64,000 bases of DNA from Ophioderma brevispina (Eukaryota; Echinodermata; Ophiuroidea; Amphilepidida; Ophiodermatidae): the NCBI GenBank assembly GCA_023653785.1, contig JAMKCH010012694.1, forward strand, positions 1 through 64,000. The letters are read 5' to 3'. Below the pieces are notes generated by a model. It made no database searches and had not been told where the DNA came from. It saw nothing but the letters and a program-made list of their open reading frames with translations. The number at the start of each line of letters is the position of its first letter. Positions within the stretch are counted from its first letter, which is position 1. A program made the translations under genes and the position numbers. Positions 49,214-59,552 of the stretch are shown here, piece by piece.

Positions 49214-49932
49214 CCAACAAAACAGCCGTAAATGGCATCTTGAAGACCACTTTAAAATGCTTTAGTGTCTGTTTTTCACAAAGAACAGTAATATAAGGTG
49301 TTGATATGACTTAACACTAGCAATTTAGAGACAAAATTTGGAAAAAAATGACTGATTGTGGCTTTAAGGACCGTAAGATCAGAACCTAACTCACAAGTGC
49401 TCTATAGAAAGACTGGTATTATTCTAGCCTACAAAGCTGTCATGACACACAGATGAGTATCCACAGAATAGCAACCAGAGCAATATCACCTCATGCGTCG
49501 CTGGCTGTACTGTCTACGTCGTTACAGTAGCAATTCTGCATGTCGCAATTTTTGCATGTACAAAAATGGCCATTCATTCAAGGGGGTTCAATCTCCCAAA
49601 TTACCTTAAAAGTGCCTTTAATCCCTCAATAGGACTAAATGAATCCTTCCAATTTGCTTATGCATTTCTTTGTTTTTTGGCCATTTTCAAGAATTAAAAC
49701 CCGTAAGTATATTTTGCTAACAATTACAATGATTGATCTATTGGATTGGAAACACAGGGTGTAGATCCTGTGCCCAGGGATAGCTTTGGTGATCAGAGTG
49801 TAGGATCTCCACCGGAAGCTATTGGAGACAGATTTGCCATAAATAGTAATAAGATGATAATATCACTGTAATAACTCCATGATAATATGCTGTTGTTCAG
49901 AGTGCTGATTCTTGATATGTTTGTTTTTACAG

Positions 49933-50158
49933 TTAGCTGACATTTTGAAAATCAGCGGTTCGATTCTAGAATCACAAAAGTTTGATGTATGCATAGACAA
50001 AGGGACCTATGATGCCATTTTACTGGCTCAAGATGACCGGAATAAATTGAGAAAACTCTACAGAGAAAATGTCAGCCATGTGTTGACGGCTGAAGGCATT
50101 TTCATCATTGCATCCGGAAATTACACGATATCAGAACTCAAAGAATTCTTCTTGCCAG
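49933..50158 (+). CDS. EEF1AKMT2: EEF1AKMT2 exon, catalytic-core motifs
   Basis: The best-preserved exon: 226 bp fully open between acceptor TTGTTTTTACAG and donor TTGCCAG/GTAGGT. It starts in phase 0 (LADILKISGSILESQ) and ends with one base of the next codon. It carries the family signature FDVCIDKGTYDAI (strand 4 region; DKGT(F/Y)DAI is characteristic of EEF1AKMT2/Efm4 and relatives), a helix KLRKLYRENVSHVL, then GIFIIASGNYT (strand 5) and ELKEFF. These elements form the second half of the seven-strand methyltransferase fold that binds SAM and presents eEF1A. No frame problem is seen, which argues that the locus is a live gene. An open frame extends further upstream to 49912 but that part is intron. 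Confidence 0.92.
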
Positions 50159-50284
50159 GTAGGTCAAGTTAAGCAGCTCCATATTTAGGGGCATTTCATT
50201 GTCTATGACCTTGTTCATCCAATTTAGATAAAAAAATACAGCAAGTAAACTTGCGCGATCCCCCTGGCAAGCTGGCAGTATAAA

Positions 50285-51120
50285 CAAGTTGGTTAGTTGG
50301 GACAGTTGTCAGTTTACCTTTGACATCGTCCACATATGAAGGAACCCCTACTGCACCTTAACCCCACGTCTGATTTAAATCGGACTTCAACTTTTCGAAG
50401 ACCTGAAAACGAATACCTAACCAAACTGGAACATGATCACAGCTGACCTTTGACCTTGGTATGTGACCATTGACCTCAAAAACAAATGAAGGAACCCGTA
50501 TTGCACCTTTGACCCAAGCTAGGTTGTAATCAGACTTCAACTTTTCAAAGACCCTAAAAATGAAAACCTAACCAAACTGGAACATGATCTCAGATGAACT
50601 TTGACCTTGGTCCATGACCTTTGACATAATCCACATATGAAGGATTCCCTATTGCACCTTCAACCTAAGTTTGGTTTAAATCGGACTTAAACTTGTTGAA
50701 GGAGACGTGAAAAACCAAAACCTAACCAAACTGGAACTAGAACATGACCTCAGATGACCTTTGACCATGGTCTATGACCTTTAACATCATCCTTATATGA
50801 AGGAACCCCTACTGCACCTTGACCCCAATTTTAGTTTGAATCGGACTTAAAACTTTTTGAAGGACACACGAAAAACCAAAACCTAACCAAAACCTAACCA
50901 AACTGGAACTGGAACATGACCTCAGATGACTTATGACCTTGTTCCATGATCTTTGACATCATCCACATATGAACAAACCCCTATTGCGCTTTGACCCCAA
51001 GTTTGGTTTAAAACGGACATAAAATTTTAGAACAAGACGTGAAAAATGAAAACCTAACCAAACTGGAACACACACATACATACATACGGACATGTGCAAC
51101 CCAACAATGGGGGATAATAA
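50285..51120. repeat. About 165-bp tandem repeat bearing TGACCTTTGACC sites
   Basis: Five units share TGACCTTTGAC(A/C), ATCCACATATGAAGGAACCC, CTATTGCACCTT(G/A)ACC, TTTAAATCGGACTTCAACTT and CCTAACCAAACTGGAACATG. It ends near ACACACATACATACATACGG and GGGGGATAATAAAA, which matches in reverse complement the start of the related copy near 56500. TGACCTTTGACCT (near 50442 and 50599) is a DR1 arrangement. Confidence 0.88.
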
Positions 51121-51629
51121 AAAATTGAGAATTTTATATCATCTGAAATGTTGGCCTGATTACATATACCAAAGCTAAAATGCAATTGAAATTTTTAAAA
51201 TTCTGTAAATGGACAGAAATTAGCCACTTTGTTAGTAAGAAATATTTGCTCAGTCATAACATGAAAATGCACCATCAGAATTACCTGAAATTTAGAAATA
51301 GTTTTTTGAGAAAATTTATTGAACGATAACAAAAGTATTAGGATCACAAAATACATACCATATTTTTATAATATTCATTTTGAGGACCAACTTTAAAACA
51401 GCAAGAACAGTAAAATTGTGTACTAAATTAGCCCATAGGATAGAGTGTGTTAATTAATGTGGTACTCGACCCAAAATTGGGTACATGTGTGTGTCCACTG
51501 GTCAGGTGAATTTGAATAGTGAGGCATAACAAATAAGGTCTTGATCATGTTGATTAACCGGTATTCACAACCTTTATTGCAAAAAAGGGGTGTTTGTCAC
51601 TGCGACTTGTTCCTGGTTTTGTAGAAGTG

Positions 51630-51890
51630 GGTTACAAATATGACCCATTTATATAATTCTGAAATTTCGACCCATTTATATATAGTTGGCTTTGAAATTT
51701 CGCACCATTTTCATAGTAATCTTTGCAAAATCGGCCCATTTTCATAGTAACTTTTTCCAAAAATCAGAAAATCAACCATTTTCATTGTGAATTTAGCGAA
51801 AATCAGAAAAATCGACCCATTTTCATAGTAAATTGCGACCAAAAATTGAAAAATGGACCCATTTAATAGAGTAGCAATGACCGTCCACTC
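51630..51890. repeat. About 40-bp minisatellite (GACCCATTTTCATAGTAA)
   Basis: Units of the form GACCCATTTTCATAGTAA followed by TTTGCGAAAATCAGAAAAATC recur six or seven times with drift. G-run/C-run sequence follows at 51903-51925. Confidence 0.8.
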
Positions 51891-52599
51891 AAAAGTTTTT
51901 TGTTTGGGGGGGGGAAAAACCCCCCCTCTTTTATAGTAGCATGGTTGGGAAAACGACCCATTGTTAAGTAAGGCGTGAAAATGTGACCCACATCAGCGCA
52001 ACATATGTACCTCCCCTTTTCCACTGAGTAACCCCCCCCCTTACCCCCCACCCCGTGATTTTGACAACGGATCCTGTATTGATTTGTACCATGACACGGC
52101 AAATATGGTGCTTATAAATTTTATCTAATCTAATTGGTCCTTTCTGCCATTGATGGGATAAAACCATTGTAAGTTTCTGTTGGTGCTCTGCTATCTAGTT
52201 TTCAAGGTTATCAACACTAAACCGGCTGCCTAGGAAAAAAATCTTGGGTGTACCTATTTAACAGGCATCTGAAAAAACTGCTTTAAATCTCTGAAATGGG
52301 CCTAGATATATAGAAGTGATGAATCTCAAGCTGACATGGTAGACTAGTATGTTTTTTCAACTAAGTGGCATTTTGGACAGTGAATTGAGGCACGTTAACT
52401 CCGCGCTCATCAATTTCACATGAATTGCCCCCTTACTTATTTTAAGAGCGACTATGAGAATCTTGTGTTGCCGGCCTGACATGCGGCTAATTTGGTGCTT
52501 TGTAACTAAAAAATCGGTACTGCATATTTCAAAATTTGGTTATTTTCCTGATTTAGAGCACTGTATTTGGTGTGATAAATTGTTTGTTTCCTCAGAGTT

Positions 52600-52900
52600 T
52601 TTCAATAAATGGTCGACATTTATATAGCACCTTTCACAATGTATCATGGCGCTTTACATTTATTCCGCTGCCACTAGAATTCAGCTGCCTTAACAGCCCA
52701 AGGCCATATCATACCTTTAGGTGGCGCTCATGGACTGTATTCCCAACAGCTCCCCATTTTGCACCTGGGTGGAGAGAGAGGCAAGCGAGGTAAGTGCCTT
52801 GCCCAAGTGCCAACCATTGGCCTCAGCGGGACTCGCACCCAGGACCTTTGGGTCTGAGTCGTCGTTGGTATCCACTGGAACAATGTGCCCCCTAAATGTT
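52600..52900 (-). mobile_element. SINE-like or old interspersed repeat
   Basis: Contains ACATTTATATAGCACCTTTC, AAGTGCCTTGCCCAAGTGCC and GGGACTCGCACCCAGGACC. The last resembles the complement of a tRNA B-box. This combination is familiar from interspersed repeats of several invertebrates; the assignment is from general recognition and no second copy lies in the window. Confidence 0.4.
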
Positions 52901-53178
52901 AGAAACGCGCTCAAAGTTTTGCCATTTGGTCCATATACTACTGTGTATAAAGTGAGTTAGTGGTGTGTAACCTATAACTGCCTTGCTTTTGTGATGAAAA
53001 TTTTGTGGATTAAAAATCCAGAAAGTCCAAAGTTAGTTTTCTTCACTCCTAGCCGAGCACCGGCAAAAACTGGTTTTGTGCCCAATCGTGGCATGAGTTG
53101 GGTCAGTTTTGGTCTATAGCTTCTTACACCTCCCGTTGCGTTCTCTTAATGTCTGAGTTCATTGTATTCTGTCTGATG

Positions 53179-53530
53179 TTAAAGTGACAGGAAGGAGATT
53201 TTTTAGAATATCAATTTTCTCTCAAATTGCACTTGATCGTTGTAGACCACCTCCTGAGAATGTTTCGAAGGTTTATTTGGCAAATAAGCACGAAAGAAAC
53301 TCAAACCTTGTTTTTAACTGCTTGCTATTCTCAACTTCCCTATAGGAAACATGCTTTGAAATTCTGGTTGTACGACAGAAATTACTAAATCATCACTTAT
53401 TACATAAAGACGAGGTATCTTCTTATTCACTCAGGTGTGATCTAATCATTGCAACTTCCAAATATGCACACAACCGTTTCGAAAAAAATAGGGCGCTTCT
53501 CTCTGGAAATTTTCCTCATGTCTCCTTTAA
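53179..53530 (+). mobile_element. TTAA MITE family F3, copy 1
   Basis: Ends TTAAAGTGACAGGAAGGAGA and TCATGTCTCCTTTAA form inverted termini bounded by TTAA. Aligns in reverse complement to 60623-60958 (shared GAAGGTTTATT and CAGGTGTGATCTAATC). About 350 bp, non-coding. Confidence 0.8.
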
Positions 53531-53574
53531 TTTGACAGATCATGTCTATTCGCTGATGTGTGAGTGTGCATTTT

Positions 53575-53965
53575 GTGCGGGGGGTGCGGGTGCAGGGTGC
53601 GGGGTGACTAATTTGCGGGTGCGGTGGTGAATATTTGCGGGGTGATGTTTGGCGGGGTGATTATTTTGCGGGTTAATTATTTGCGGGGTTAATATTGCGG
53701 GGTGAATATTTTGCGGTGTGAATATTTGCGGGGTTGATATTGCGGGGTGATTTTTTTTGCGGGGTGTTATTTGCGGGGTGATTATTGCGGGTGATTATTT
53801 GCGGGGTTATTTTTTCGGGGTGATTATTTGCGGGTGATTTTTGGCGGGGTGTTTTTTTGCGGGGTGTTTTTGCGGGGTGACTTTTTTTGCGGGTGACTTT
53901 TTTGGGGTTTTTTTTCTTTGCAGGGTGATTTTTTGTTTTGCGGGGTGATTTGTTTTTGCTAAAGG
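53575..53965 (+). repeat. GCGGGGTGATTATTT minisatellite
   Basis: About 25 irregular copies of a 15-18-bp unit TTTGCGGGGTGAT(TA). The same repeat appears inverted at 55205-55380. Confidence 0.9.
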
Positions 53966-54534
53966 GGGGTGATAGAGTTTATGCCAATCTGCTGGTTAGT
54001 TATCTTATGGAACATTTTGTGAGAAACAAAAAAGGTGCTCGTTATTCTATAAACTTATTGGAAAAGTGTATAGCAATATTTTTGCTTAAGGAGTAACTAT
54101 TTTCTCTTTCATATAGCTGAGCATGCAACAGGAGGCTTTATGTGTGGTTTTTTCATAAGATTCCGTTGGCCGAATGTGATTATAGACACCAGAGATTCCT
54201 TAGTGTTTTAAGACACTCATGATACCAATATTTTTAACTTGTGACAGTGGCAGAAATCTGTCAATAGAAGTTGTTTTGTTCTGTATAGGCTTGTACTTGT
54301 TGGTCACTTCATATAAGTAAATCTGATATTTAATGAATTGAAGTTCAATACACAAACTTGATTAAAAGCTGTATTGAAGTATGTGGTAGTAAATTATTGG
54401 CGAAAACAGATAGATTGGCAAAGAGATTTCCAGCCAAGATGACACCTCTAATTGGATTTGGCCTCAGAGTCCCCCCCCCTTTCTGGCCATTTTCTTCTCT
54501 TTCAACATTCCAGTGGGCGGGGTTAAGCAAATAA

Positions 54535-54925
54535 TGGCACACATTTTTGAAGAGCGCCCCCAATTTTTCAAATTTGATATTTTGGCAAAGTACGTGGTAT
54601 TGTCGATGAAAACTATACCCTGCGAACGAGAATGCTAAAAAAAAATGCGTATTTTTTCATAAAATCAATCGATTTTGTAATTGAATGTGGAATCCTAATT
54701 GGAATTAACGGCGGAGCTGGAATTGCTATTTCCTACTTTTATGTCCGTCCATGATGATAATAGGGGCCAAAACCTTGAGAAAGAACTTCTAACTTGATTT
54801 GCCGGAACCATAAACAACTAATGGATGAGCGTATACACGTACATGGTGCTATTTCCCGGTATTTCACATTGAAGGGGCCTTTTTTCCAGCAGCCGTTGAA
54901 TTATTAACGGGATCGCCAATACTAA
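54535..54925 (+). repeat. Third copy of a 390-bp segment of the 2.6-kb duplication
   Basis: Matches 20985-21360 and 23560-23945: TTGAAGAGC, GCGAACGAGAATGCTAA, TATGTCCGTCCATGATGA, AACAACTAATGGATGAGCGT and TATTTCCCGGTATTTCACAT. The following 54940-55040 resembles 26165-26280 (TTTCGAGCTTAACCAT). Confidence 0.85.
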
Positions 54926-55204
54926 TTCCACTTAACAAATTTCCTTCGTTTGTGAGACACCCACCTTTTCGAGCTTAACCATTCCCAGGTATGGTTAAGG
55001 TACTAGCCAGTTACCAATGCAAACCGTGTAAAAATCTCAATTTTTTTGGAAAAATTTCGGATTTCCCACTGCATGATTTGGTTGGGGTAGACCTCTTCCC
55101 CGTTTGCTTGGAGTGTAGTGGGTTGGGTATTTAGTTGTGTATGTGCTCTTCTGCCCTCGCATGTAACTTTTGTAGGGTTATCATATTTTGCATATACAAA
55201 AAAA

Positions 55205-55380
55205 TACAAAAATATCACCCCTCAAAGTCACCCTGCAAAAAATATCACCCCGCAAAGTTACCCCACAAAAAAAATCAACCCCACAAAAATCACCCGCAAA
55301 AAAAATCACCCCGCACAAAAAAAAATCACCCGCACAAAAATCAACCCCGCAAAAAAAACAAATCACGCCACCGTGACCCC
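55205..55380 (-). repeat. Inverted copy of the GCGGGGTGAT minisatellite
   Basis: AAATCACCCCGCAAAA-type units, the reverse complement of 53575-53965, so the two blocks could pair across 1.2 kb. Confidence 0.88.
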
Positions 55381-55650
55381 GCAACCCCAATCACTCACCA
55401 CACACCCCCACCGCAACACCGACCTCCACCCCTCAACCCCCCCCCTCCCTCCCCCCCGCAAACCCCCCCCCCCAGCCCCTACCGCCCTAGTCCACCCCCC
55501 CCCACCCCCTCCCCTCCTGCCCCCGACCTCCCCCCTCCACTTCTTCCATCCCCCAAGCCCCCCTCATCCCCCCCTCCCATCCTCCCGGCCCACAGCACGG
55601 CCCCCCTCTCCCCACCAACTTCTCCCCGACGACACCGACTCCCAACCCCG
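55380..55650. repeat. C-rich low-complexity tract
   Basis: About 270 bp with long C runs interrupted by A and T, following the inverted minisatellite. It creates proline-rich frames (up to about 230 codons) that are compositional and not genes. Confidence 0.85.
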
Positions 55651-56002
55651 ACTCCCCCCATCCCCTCAAATGAAGGAAAGAGTCGCAAACCCCGCAATTA
55701 TTGACACTGAGGTAGTGCCGTTAGTATCCATTGTTACTGGTTTTTTCCATGCCTTGGCTCATGCCCTGTTCCGAATAAATGTTTACCTTGGGATTTGTGT
55801 TGTGATCATGTGATCAGTGTCTCGAACCAATTTGCGTAGCCATTTTCCCTGACCAATGGTTCTTTTCTAACTGCCTACATCAGCAAATTGTGAAAAAATC
55901 AGTGCTTAAGTGGGCCCGATGGTGTATATGACTTGGAAAGTTATTTTAACTTCAATAAATTAAAAACATTTGTTTTTTCTTTCTTTGTTTGATTTTTTTC
56001 AG

Positions 56003-56123
56003 AGTTTGAGGTGAGAGAAAACATACCACACCTACATTCAGTTTTTTTGGGATGACAAAAATGGACCACTGTAACAACATTGTATTCCGTAAAAGACTGT
56101 CACAGAAAATGCTTTCTTACTAA
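56003..56123 (+). CDS. EEF1AKMT2: EEF1AKMT2 terminal coding exon
   Basis: Acceptor TTTGATTTTTTTCAG/AG. The single G left by the 49933 exon plus AG makes Glu, then FEVRENIPH; after a frame slip, PTFSFFGMTKMDHCNNIVFR and a short tail KRLSQKMLSY before TAA at 56121-56123. This matches the family C-terminus, which has the pattern FxxxExxPxPxFxFGG...NxVxxLxFxK. One C is missing in CCACACCTACA near 56030, and adding one restores a single frame; as written the reading would run into TGA. No AATAAA was seen in the next 300 bp. The 3' UTR probably includes the CA-rich DNA that follows. Confidence 0.85.
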
Positions 56124-56500
56124 CTAAGCCACTCTGATCCCTATTCTGTACCAATCAATTCATTTTTTGTTTCAATTTTGTTTGACTACAATTTTGTGTG
56201 TGCATGACACGCATTAGTCACACATGTATCAGTGCATGCACAGCCGTTTACACATAACACTTACACTTTTTCACACATGCATAAGCTGCGTCGCACACAC
56301 ACATATACTCAAGACACGCATCCTGTGTATCCACACACACACAAGCCATGCATGCACACATGGTTTTTGCATGACGCACACACTACAAAACCATATCCTT
56401 ACACCAGTATACTTATAGGGTAACCATTTTTATCTATATTAAAAAAAATTGAACATGTCAGTCCCGTCTTATATATCTTTTAATACATTGGGTTATTTTT
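56124..56500. other. Downstream of EEF1AKMT2, CA-rich DNA
   Basis: Probable 3' UTR and downstream DNA. 56200-56410 is rich in CACACA and TGCATG words. The two 63-64-codon frames over it are low-complexity artefacts. Confidence 0.5.
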
Positions 56501-57095
56501 ATCCCCCTTGCTTGAAAAGCAGTAGGGGGATTTTCGTTGCATGTCCCGTATGTTGTGTGTGTGTGTTCCAGTTTGGTTCGGTTTTTTCGTTTTTCACATA
56601 TTGTTTGAAGTTGAAAGTCTGATTTAAACCAGACTTGTGGTTAAGGTGCGTGGGGTTCATTCAGATATGTGGATGATGTCCAAGGTCATAGACCAAGGTC
56701 AAAGGTCATAGACCAAGGTCACAGGTCACTGAGGTTAGTTGTATGGTGGTATGTAATATGGGGGGGGGTTGCGGTTTGGGGGCATGCCAGGGGGGTCAGG
56801 GGGGCTGGGCCTCCCATATTGATTTCGACGGTTGAGATGAACCCCGTCGGTTGACCCATTTTCTGTCCGTTCAGATGATGAAATTTCTCCCCCCATCAAA
56901 TCCTAGCACGCCACTGATGTGTGTGCGTCCAGTTGTTAGTTTTTGTTTTTCACGTCTTGTTCGTGAAGTTTGAAGTCCGATTTACCAGACTTGTGGTACA
57001 GGGGTACAATAAGGGGGTTTCATTTCCTATGTGGATTAATGTCAAAGGTCCCTACCCCAAGGTCAAAGGTCAACTTAGGTCATATTCCAGACTGC
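56500..57095 (-). repeat. Inverted single copies of the DR1-bearing repeat
   Basis: TTTTTATCCCCCTTGC, GTTCCAGTTTGGTTCGG, AAGTCTGATTTAAACCAGAC and TATGTGGATGATGTC are the reverse complement of the 50285-51120 unit. It carries AGGTCAAAGGTCA (near 56696 and 57060), perfect DR1 sites. The unit is interrupted at 56740-56930 by G-rich transposon-end-like sequence (ending CACGCCACTGATG). Confidence 0.8.
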
Positions 57096-57791
57096 CATCT
57101 TGGCCAGGGATGATGCAATTTTACTGCTGTTTTTTAAATTTATATCATTTCCTCCGATGTGGAAATTCTATTTGAAATTCACACCACCATGGGCAGTGGA
57201 AGAGTTAGGTAAAGTCTTAAACAAGGCATATGGATTCAAGTTGTGCTTAGAGCACCAAATTTTTGCACAAATCCTGTTGAATCGCTTGGCATTTATGTGA
57301 GGGCTGTAATTTGGAATGTCAAACTTGAAATTATTTTTAAAAAAGGTTTTTATCTTTTTTTAAAAACAAACTGAATTTAACATTATAAAGTCTGCAGATT
57401 TGGCTCATCACCATTGTGGCCATCTTGGATAGACAGGGGTGTGACCATTTAGTGGTTGACCCTGAATGAATTTAGCAGACTTACACAATAAAGTACTGAT
57501 TCACATGCCCTTTATTCTTAAGGCTGCCCAAATTCATCAGGGTCACCAGTGAGTGACCCGTGTTTACTCTATATAACACGATATTACCGGTAATAATTTT
57601 CATTAAGATTTTCATTGTTTCAAGGGGATTAAAATGTTACAGAGTGGTTTGTCACAAATCAACAACTCTGCATCTGATGCCTCCACATATTTTTTTAATC
57701 CCTCAGAGCAGCTTTCACAGTATAAAAATAATCGGACTCATGGAGGCATCATTGTCGATTCATGATGAACCACTGTAACATGTTTCAATCC
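57096..57791. other. Non-coding stretch, one unidentified short frame
   Basis: A 66-codon frame at 57100-57300 ends EHQIFAQILLNRLAFM and looks less repetitive than its surroundings. It has no recognisable homology or convincing splice border, so it is not called as a gene. Confidence 0.3.
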
Positions 57792-58142
57792 TTAAAGGTA
57801 CTATCAGTGATTGCTAAATTAGAAAATCGAAAAAACCATGAAAAATCAGATTTTTGCATGTCTGTAACAAGTATAGATATGCTAACATACCCTACAAGTG
57901 CTAAGACTAAAAGCAACCTAGTAAGGATAGTCATTACTATCCGTACGGACATTTAGTACAACACGTAACTGGACGGGGATTCATATCTTTGAATATTGCT
58001 GTTTTATTCCTTTTCTATCAATATCTTAGTTGCAAAAAAATAACTTACGAGAATTGTATACACTTATCCTTCGCTTTTAAGCTAATTTTGTAAATTTCAA
58101 AATATGTTGACTTTTTTGATTGATCACTGATAGTGTCTTTAA
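57792..58142 (+). mobile_element. TTAA MITE family F1, copy 3
   Basis: TTAAAGGTACTATCAGTGAT to ATCACTGATAGTGTCTTTAA with the usual F1 interior (TTTGCATGTCTGTAACAAGT). Confidence 0.85.
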
Positions 58143-58323
58143 TTGTTTTCATCAGGTGGATCTTTTCTTTGTATTTGGGTAGAATTAACTGGATGCAGAG
58201 TGGTTAATTGAGATTGTTTAAATCAGGGGCAACATTGTTTTCATCCAAGTAAAATTAACTGGATGTAGAGTGGTCATTCAAGATTGTTTAATCAAGAGCA
58301 ACCCTTTTTGTATTCACATTGAA

Positions 58324-59128
58324 TTAAAGGCACTATTGCTAAATCAGAAAATCAAAAAAATCATAAAAAATCAGTTTTTTGCATGTATGTATTAAGTACG
58401 GGTATCCTAACATACCCTGCAAATGATAAGACCAGAAGCAACCTATAGTAGATTCAACCCATCGTGTCACCGGAGGAAAAGTTTTGGACAGCGTCGATTA
58501 GTTGGGAGAGGAGGCAGAATATTTGGCCCGATTCACCTGTTTCATGAACTAAGATAATCTGGCCTTTCAAGTTTACACAGAGAATGCCAAGACTTGTGTG
58601 TTCATCCGAATCCTTCGTATCCAAAGCGCGGGCGCGCAAAAGTCAGTAACATTCAACTCACCTGTTACATTGAAAACCATTGAAATAAAAGCAAATAGAT
58701 TAGTCAGAATGTATTGAGTTTACGTTGACTTGAATGATTTCATTAAGCACAGAATTGATTTTCTCTGCTATTAGACTACATCCTTCAATAGATTCAGCGT
58801 GGAATTTTAATTTCCATCCACTGCACATCCCCTCATTCAATGGCTATACCTTCGGAAAGTACTAGAGGTGACACGATGGTAATCTACTATAATGATGACA
58901 AAACCAAATTTTAGTAATTCTGTCCATACAGACACTACTACAACACGTAATTGAATGGAGTTATCGTATCTTGGAACACTGTGCCGTTTTCTCTCCTTTT
59001 CTGTCAATTCTACATCTGAAAAAGTAACTTATGAGAATTCTGCAGACTTATTATCCTCCCTTTTAAAGCTATTCCTGCAAATTTCAAATATTTTGACTCT
59101 TTCTGATAAATCACTGATGGTCTTTTAA
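58324..59128 (+). mobile_element. TTAA MITE family F1, copy 4, interrupted
   Basis: TTAAAGGCACTATTGCTAAA at the left and ATCACTGATGGTCTTTTAA at the right. The F1 interior is collinear but split by the 444-bp TA element at 58446-58889. Confidence 0.85.
58446..58889. mobile_element. TA-flanked element nested in F1
   Basis: Left terminus TAGTAGATTCAACCCATCG, then TGTCACC; right terminus GGTGACACGATGGTAATCTA, then CTA, complementary over about 23 bp. TA lies directly on both sides (58444-58445, 58890-58891), the target duplication of Tc1/mariner-type elements. A - strand frame of about 60 codons (58454-58639) ends inside the terminus. Confidence 0.78.
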
Positions 59129-59235
59129 CTGGACACTGAGGGTTTATTTGAGTGTGTTTTTTAAAATCATTAGCAACATTTCTGAGCATCCAGTAGAATG
59201 TAAACTGGATGCAGAGGGGGTATTTGAGATATTTT

Positions 59236-59552
59236 CAGGGGCGGATCCAGGATTTCTCTATAGAGGGGGTGCCAAATTTTTTCTCCACTCAGTTGAATTC
59301 GAAGGCAGAGAGGGAAGAGGGGGTTACCAATTTCCACAGCGTTGGTTCGTAAGTGCACCCTCCACCCTGCGTACCGTCATTCTGCAACATCTATAAAGGG
59401 TGGCCCAGGGTCCCAGTGCATAAAAAGGCCATTTTCATACATTTACAATGCGCCCAGTGCCCCCCACCGTGCCTATGTGCGCCGGTGTCCTAGCTCTGCA
59501 AAAAATGGGGGTGGGGGGGGTGTCCGGGGGGTGCGCCCCTAAATCCGCCCTG
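59236..59552. mobile_element. hAT-like non-autonomous element
   Basis: Begins CAGGGGCGGATCCAGGATTT and ends CCCCTAAATCCGCCCTG, imperfect inverted termini of a type common in hAT-derived MITEs. It interrupts the 80-bp minisatellite. An 8-bp target duplication is not obvious. Confidence 0.65.

Larger units (their letters stand above)
46488..49932 (+). other. EEF1AKMT2 intron (phase 0)
   Basis: Begins GTAAGAGACC and ends TTGTTTTTACAG. It contains AGGTCA-rich sequence at 46575-46615 (GGGTCAAAGGTCA, a DR1-type site) and 47085-47175, the F5 MITE, a hairpin at 47882-47970 and the inverted repeat at 48775-49115. The 125-codon - strand frame at 48114-48491 resembles nothing I know. Confidence 0.65.
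50159..56002 (+). other. EEF1AKMT2 intron (phase 1)
   Basis: 5.8 kb from GTAGGT to TTTTTTTCAG. It holds the DR1-bearing tandem repeat, a 40-bp minisatellite, a SINE-like segment, an F3 MITE, an inverted pair of GCGGGGTGAT satellites and a C-rich tract. Confidence 0.7.
30939..56123 (+). other. EEF1AKMT2: EEF1AKMT2 (METTL10) gene model, 5' incomplete
   Basis: Five coding blocks on the + strand reconstruct a class I SAM-dependent methyltransferase of the EEF1AKMT2/METTL10 family (yeast Efm4/See1), known to methylate a lysine of translation factor eEF1A (Lys318 in human). Exons: 30939-31007, 33450-33560, 46379-46487 (last copy of a 20-copy array from 44525), 49933-50158 and 56003-56123. Intron phases are 2, 0, 0 and 1, each consistent on both sides. 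All borders are GT-AG except the acceptor of the last array copy, which is eroded. Family hallmarks appear in order: a tract ending in GHIW before YGENS, motif I-like ILD..GNG, GVDYS, FDVCIDKGTYDA and IFIIASGNYT. Three places carry frame-breaking indels, which fit consensus errors better than decay. The initiator exon is missing. Confidence 0.85.

Noticed and set aside
52790..52870. Possible tRNA gene because of a B-box-like GGGACTCGCACCC
   Set aside because: No A box or cloverleaf could be drawn; more like an old interspersed repeat.
55118..55813. 231- and 189-codon proline-rich frames
   Set aside because: Produced by the C-rich tract and the inverted GCGGGGTGAT satellite inside an EEF1AKMT2 intron; no domain, no splice logic.
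57100..57300. 66-codon frame ending in a helical-looking stretch
   Set aside because: Low repetitiveness was attractive but there is no homology I recognise and no clear exon border.
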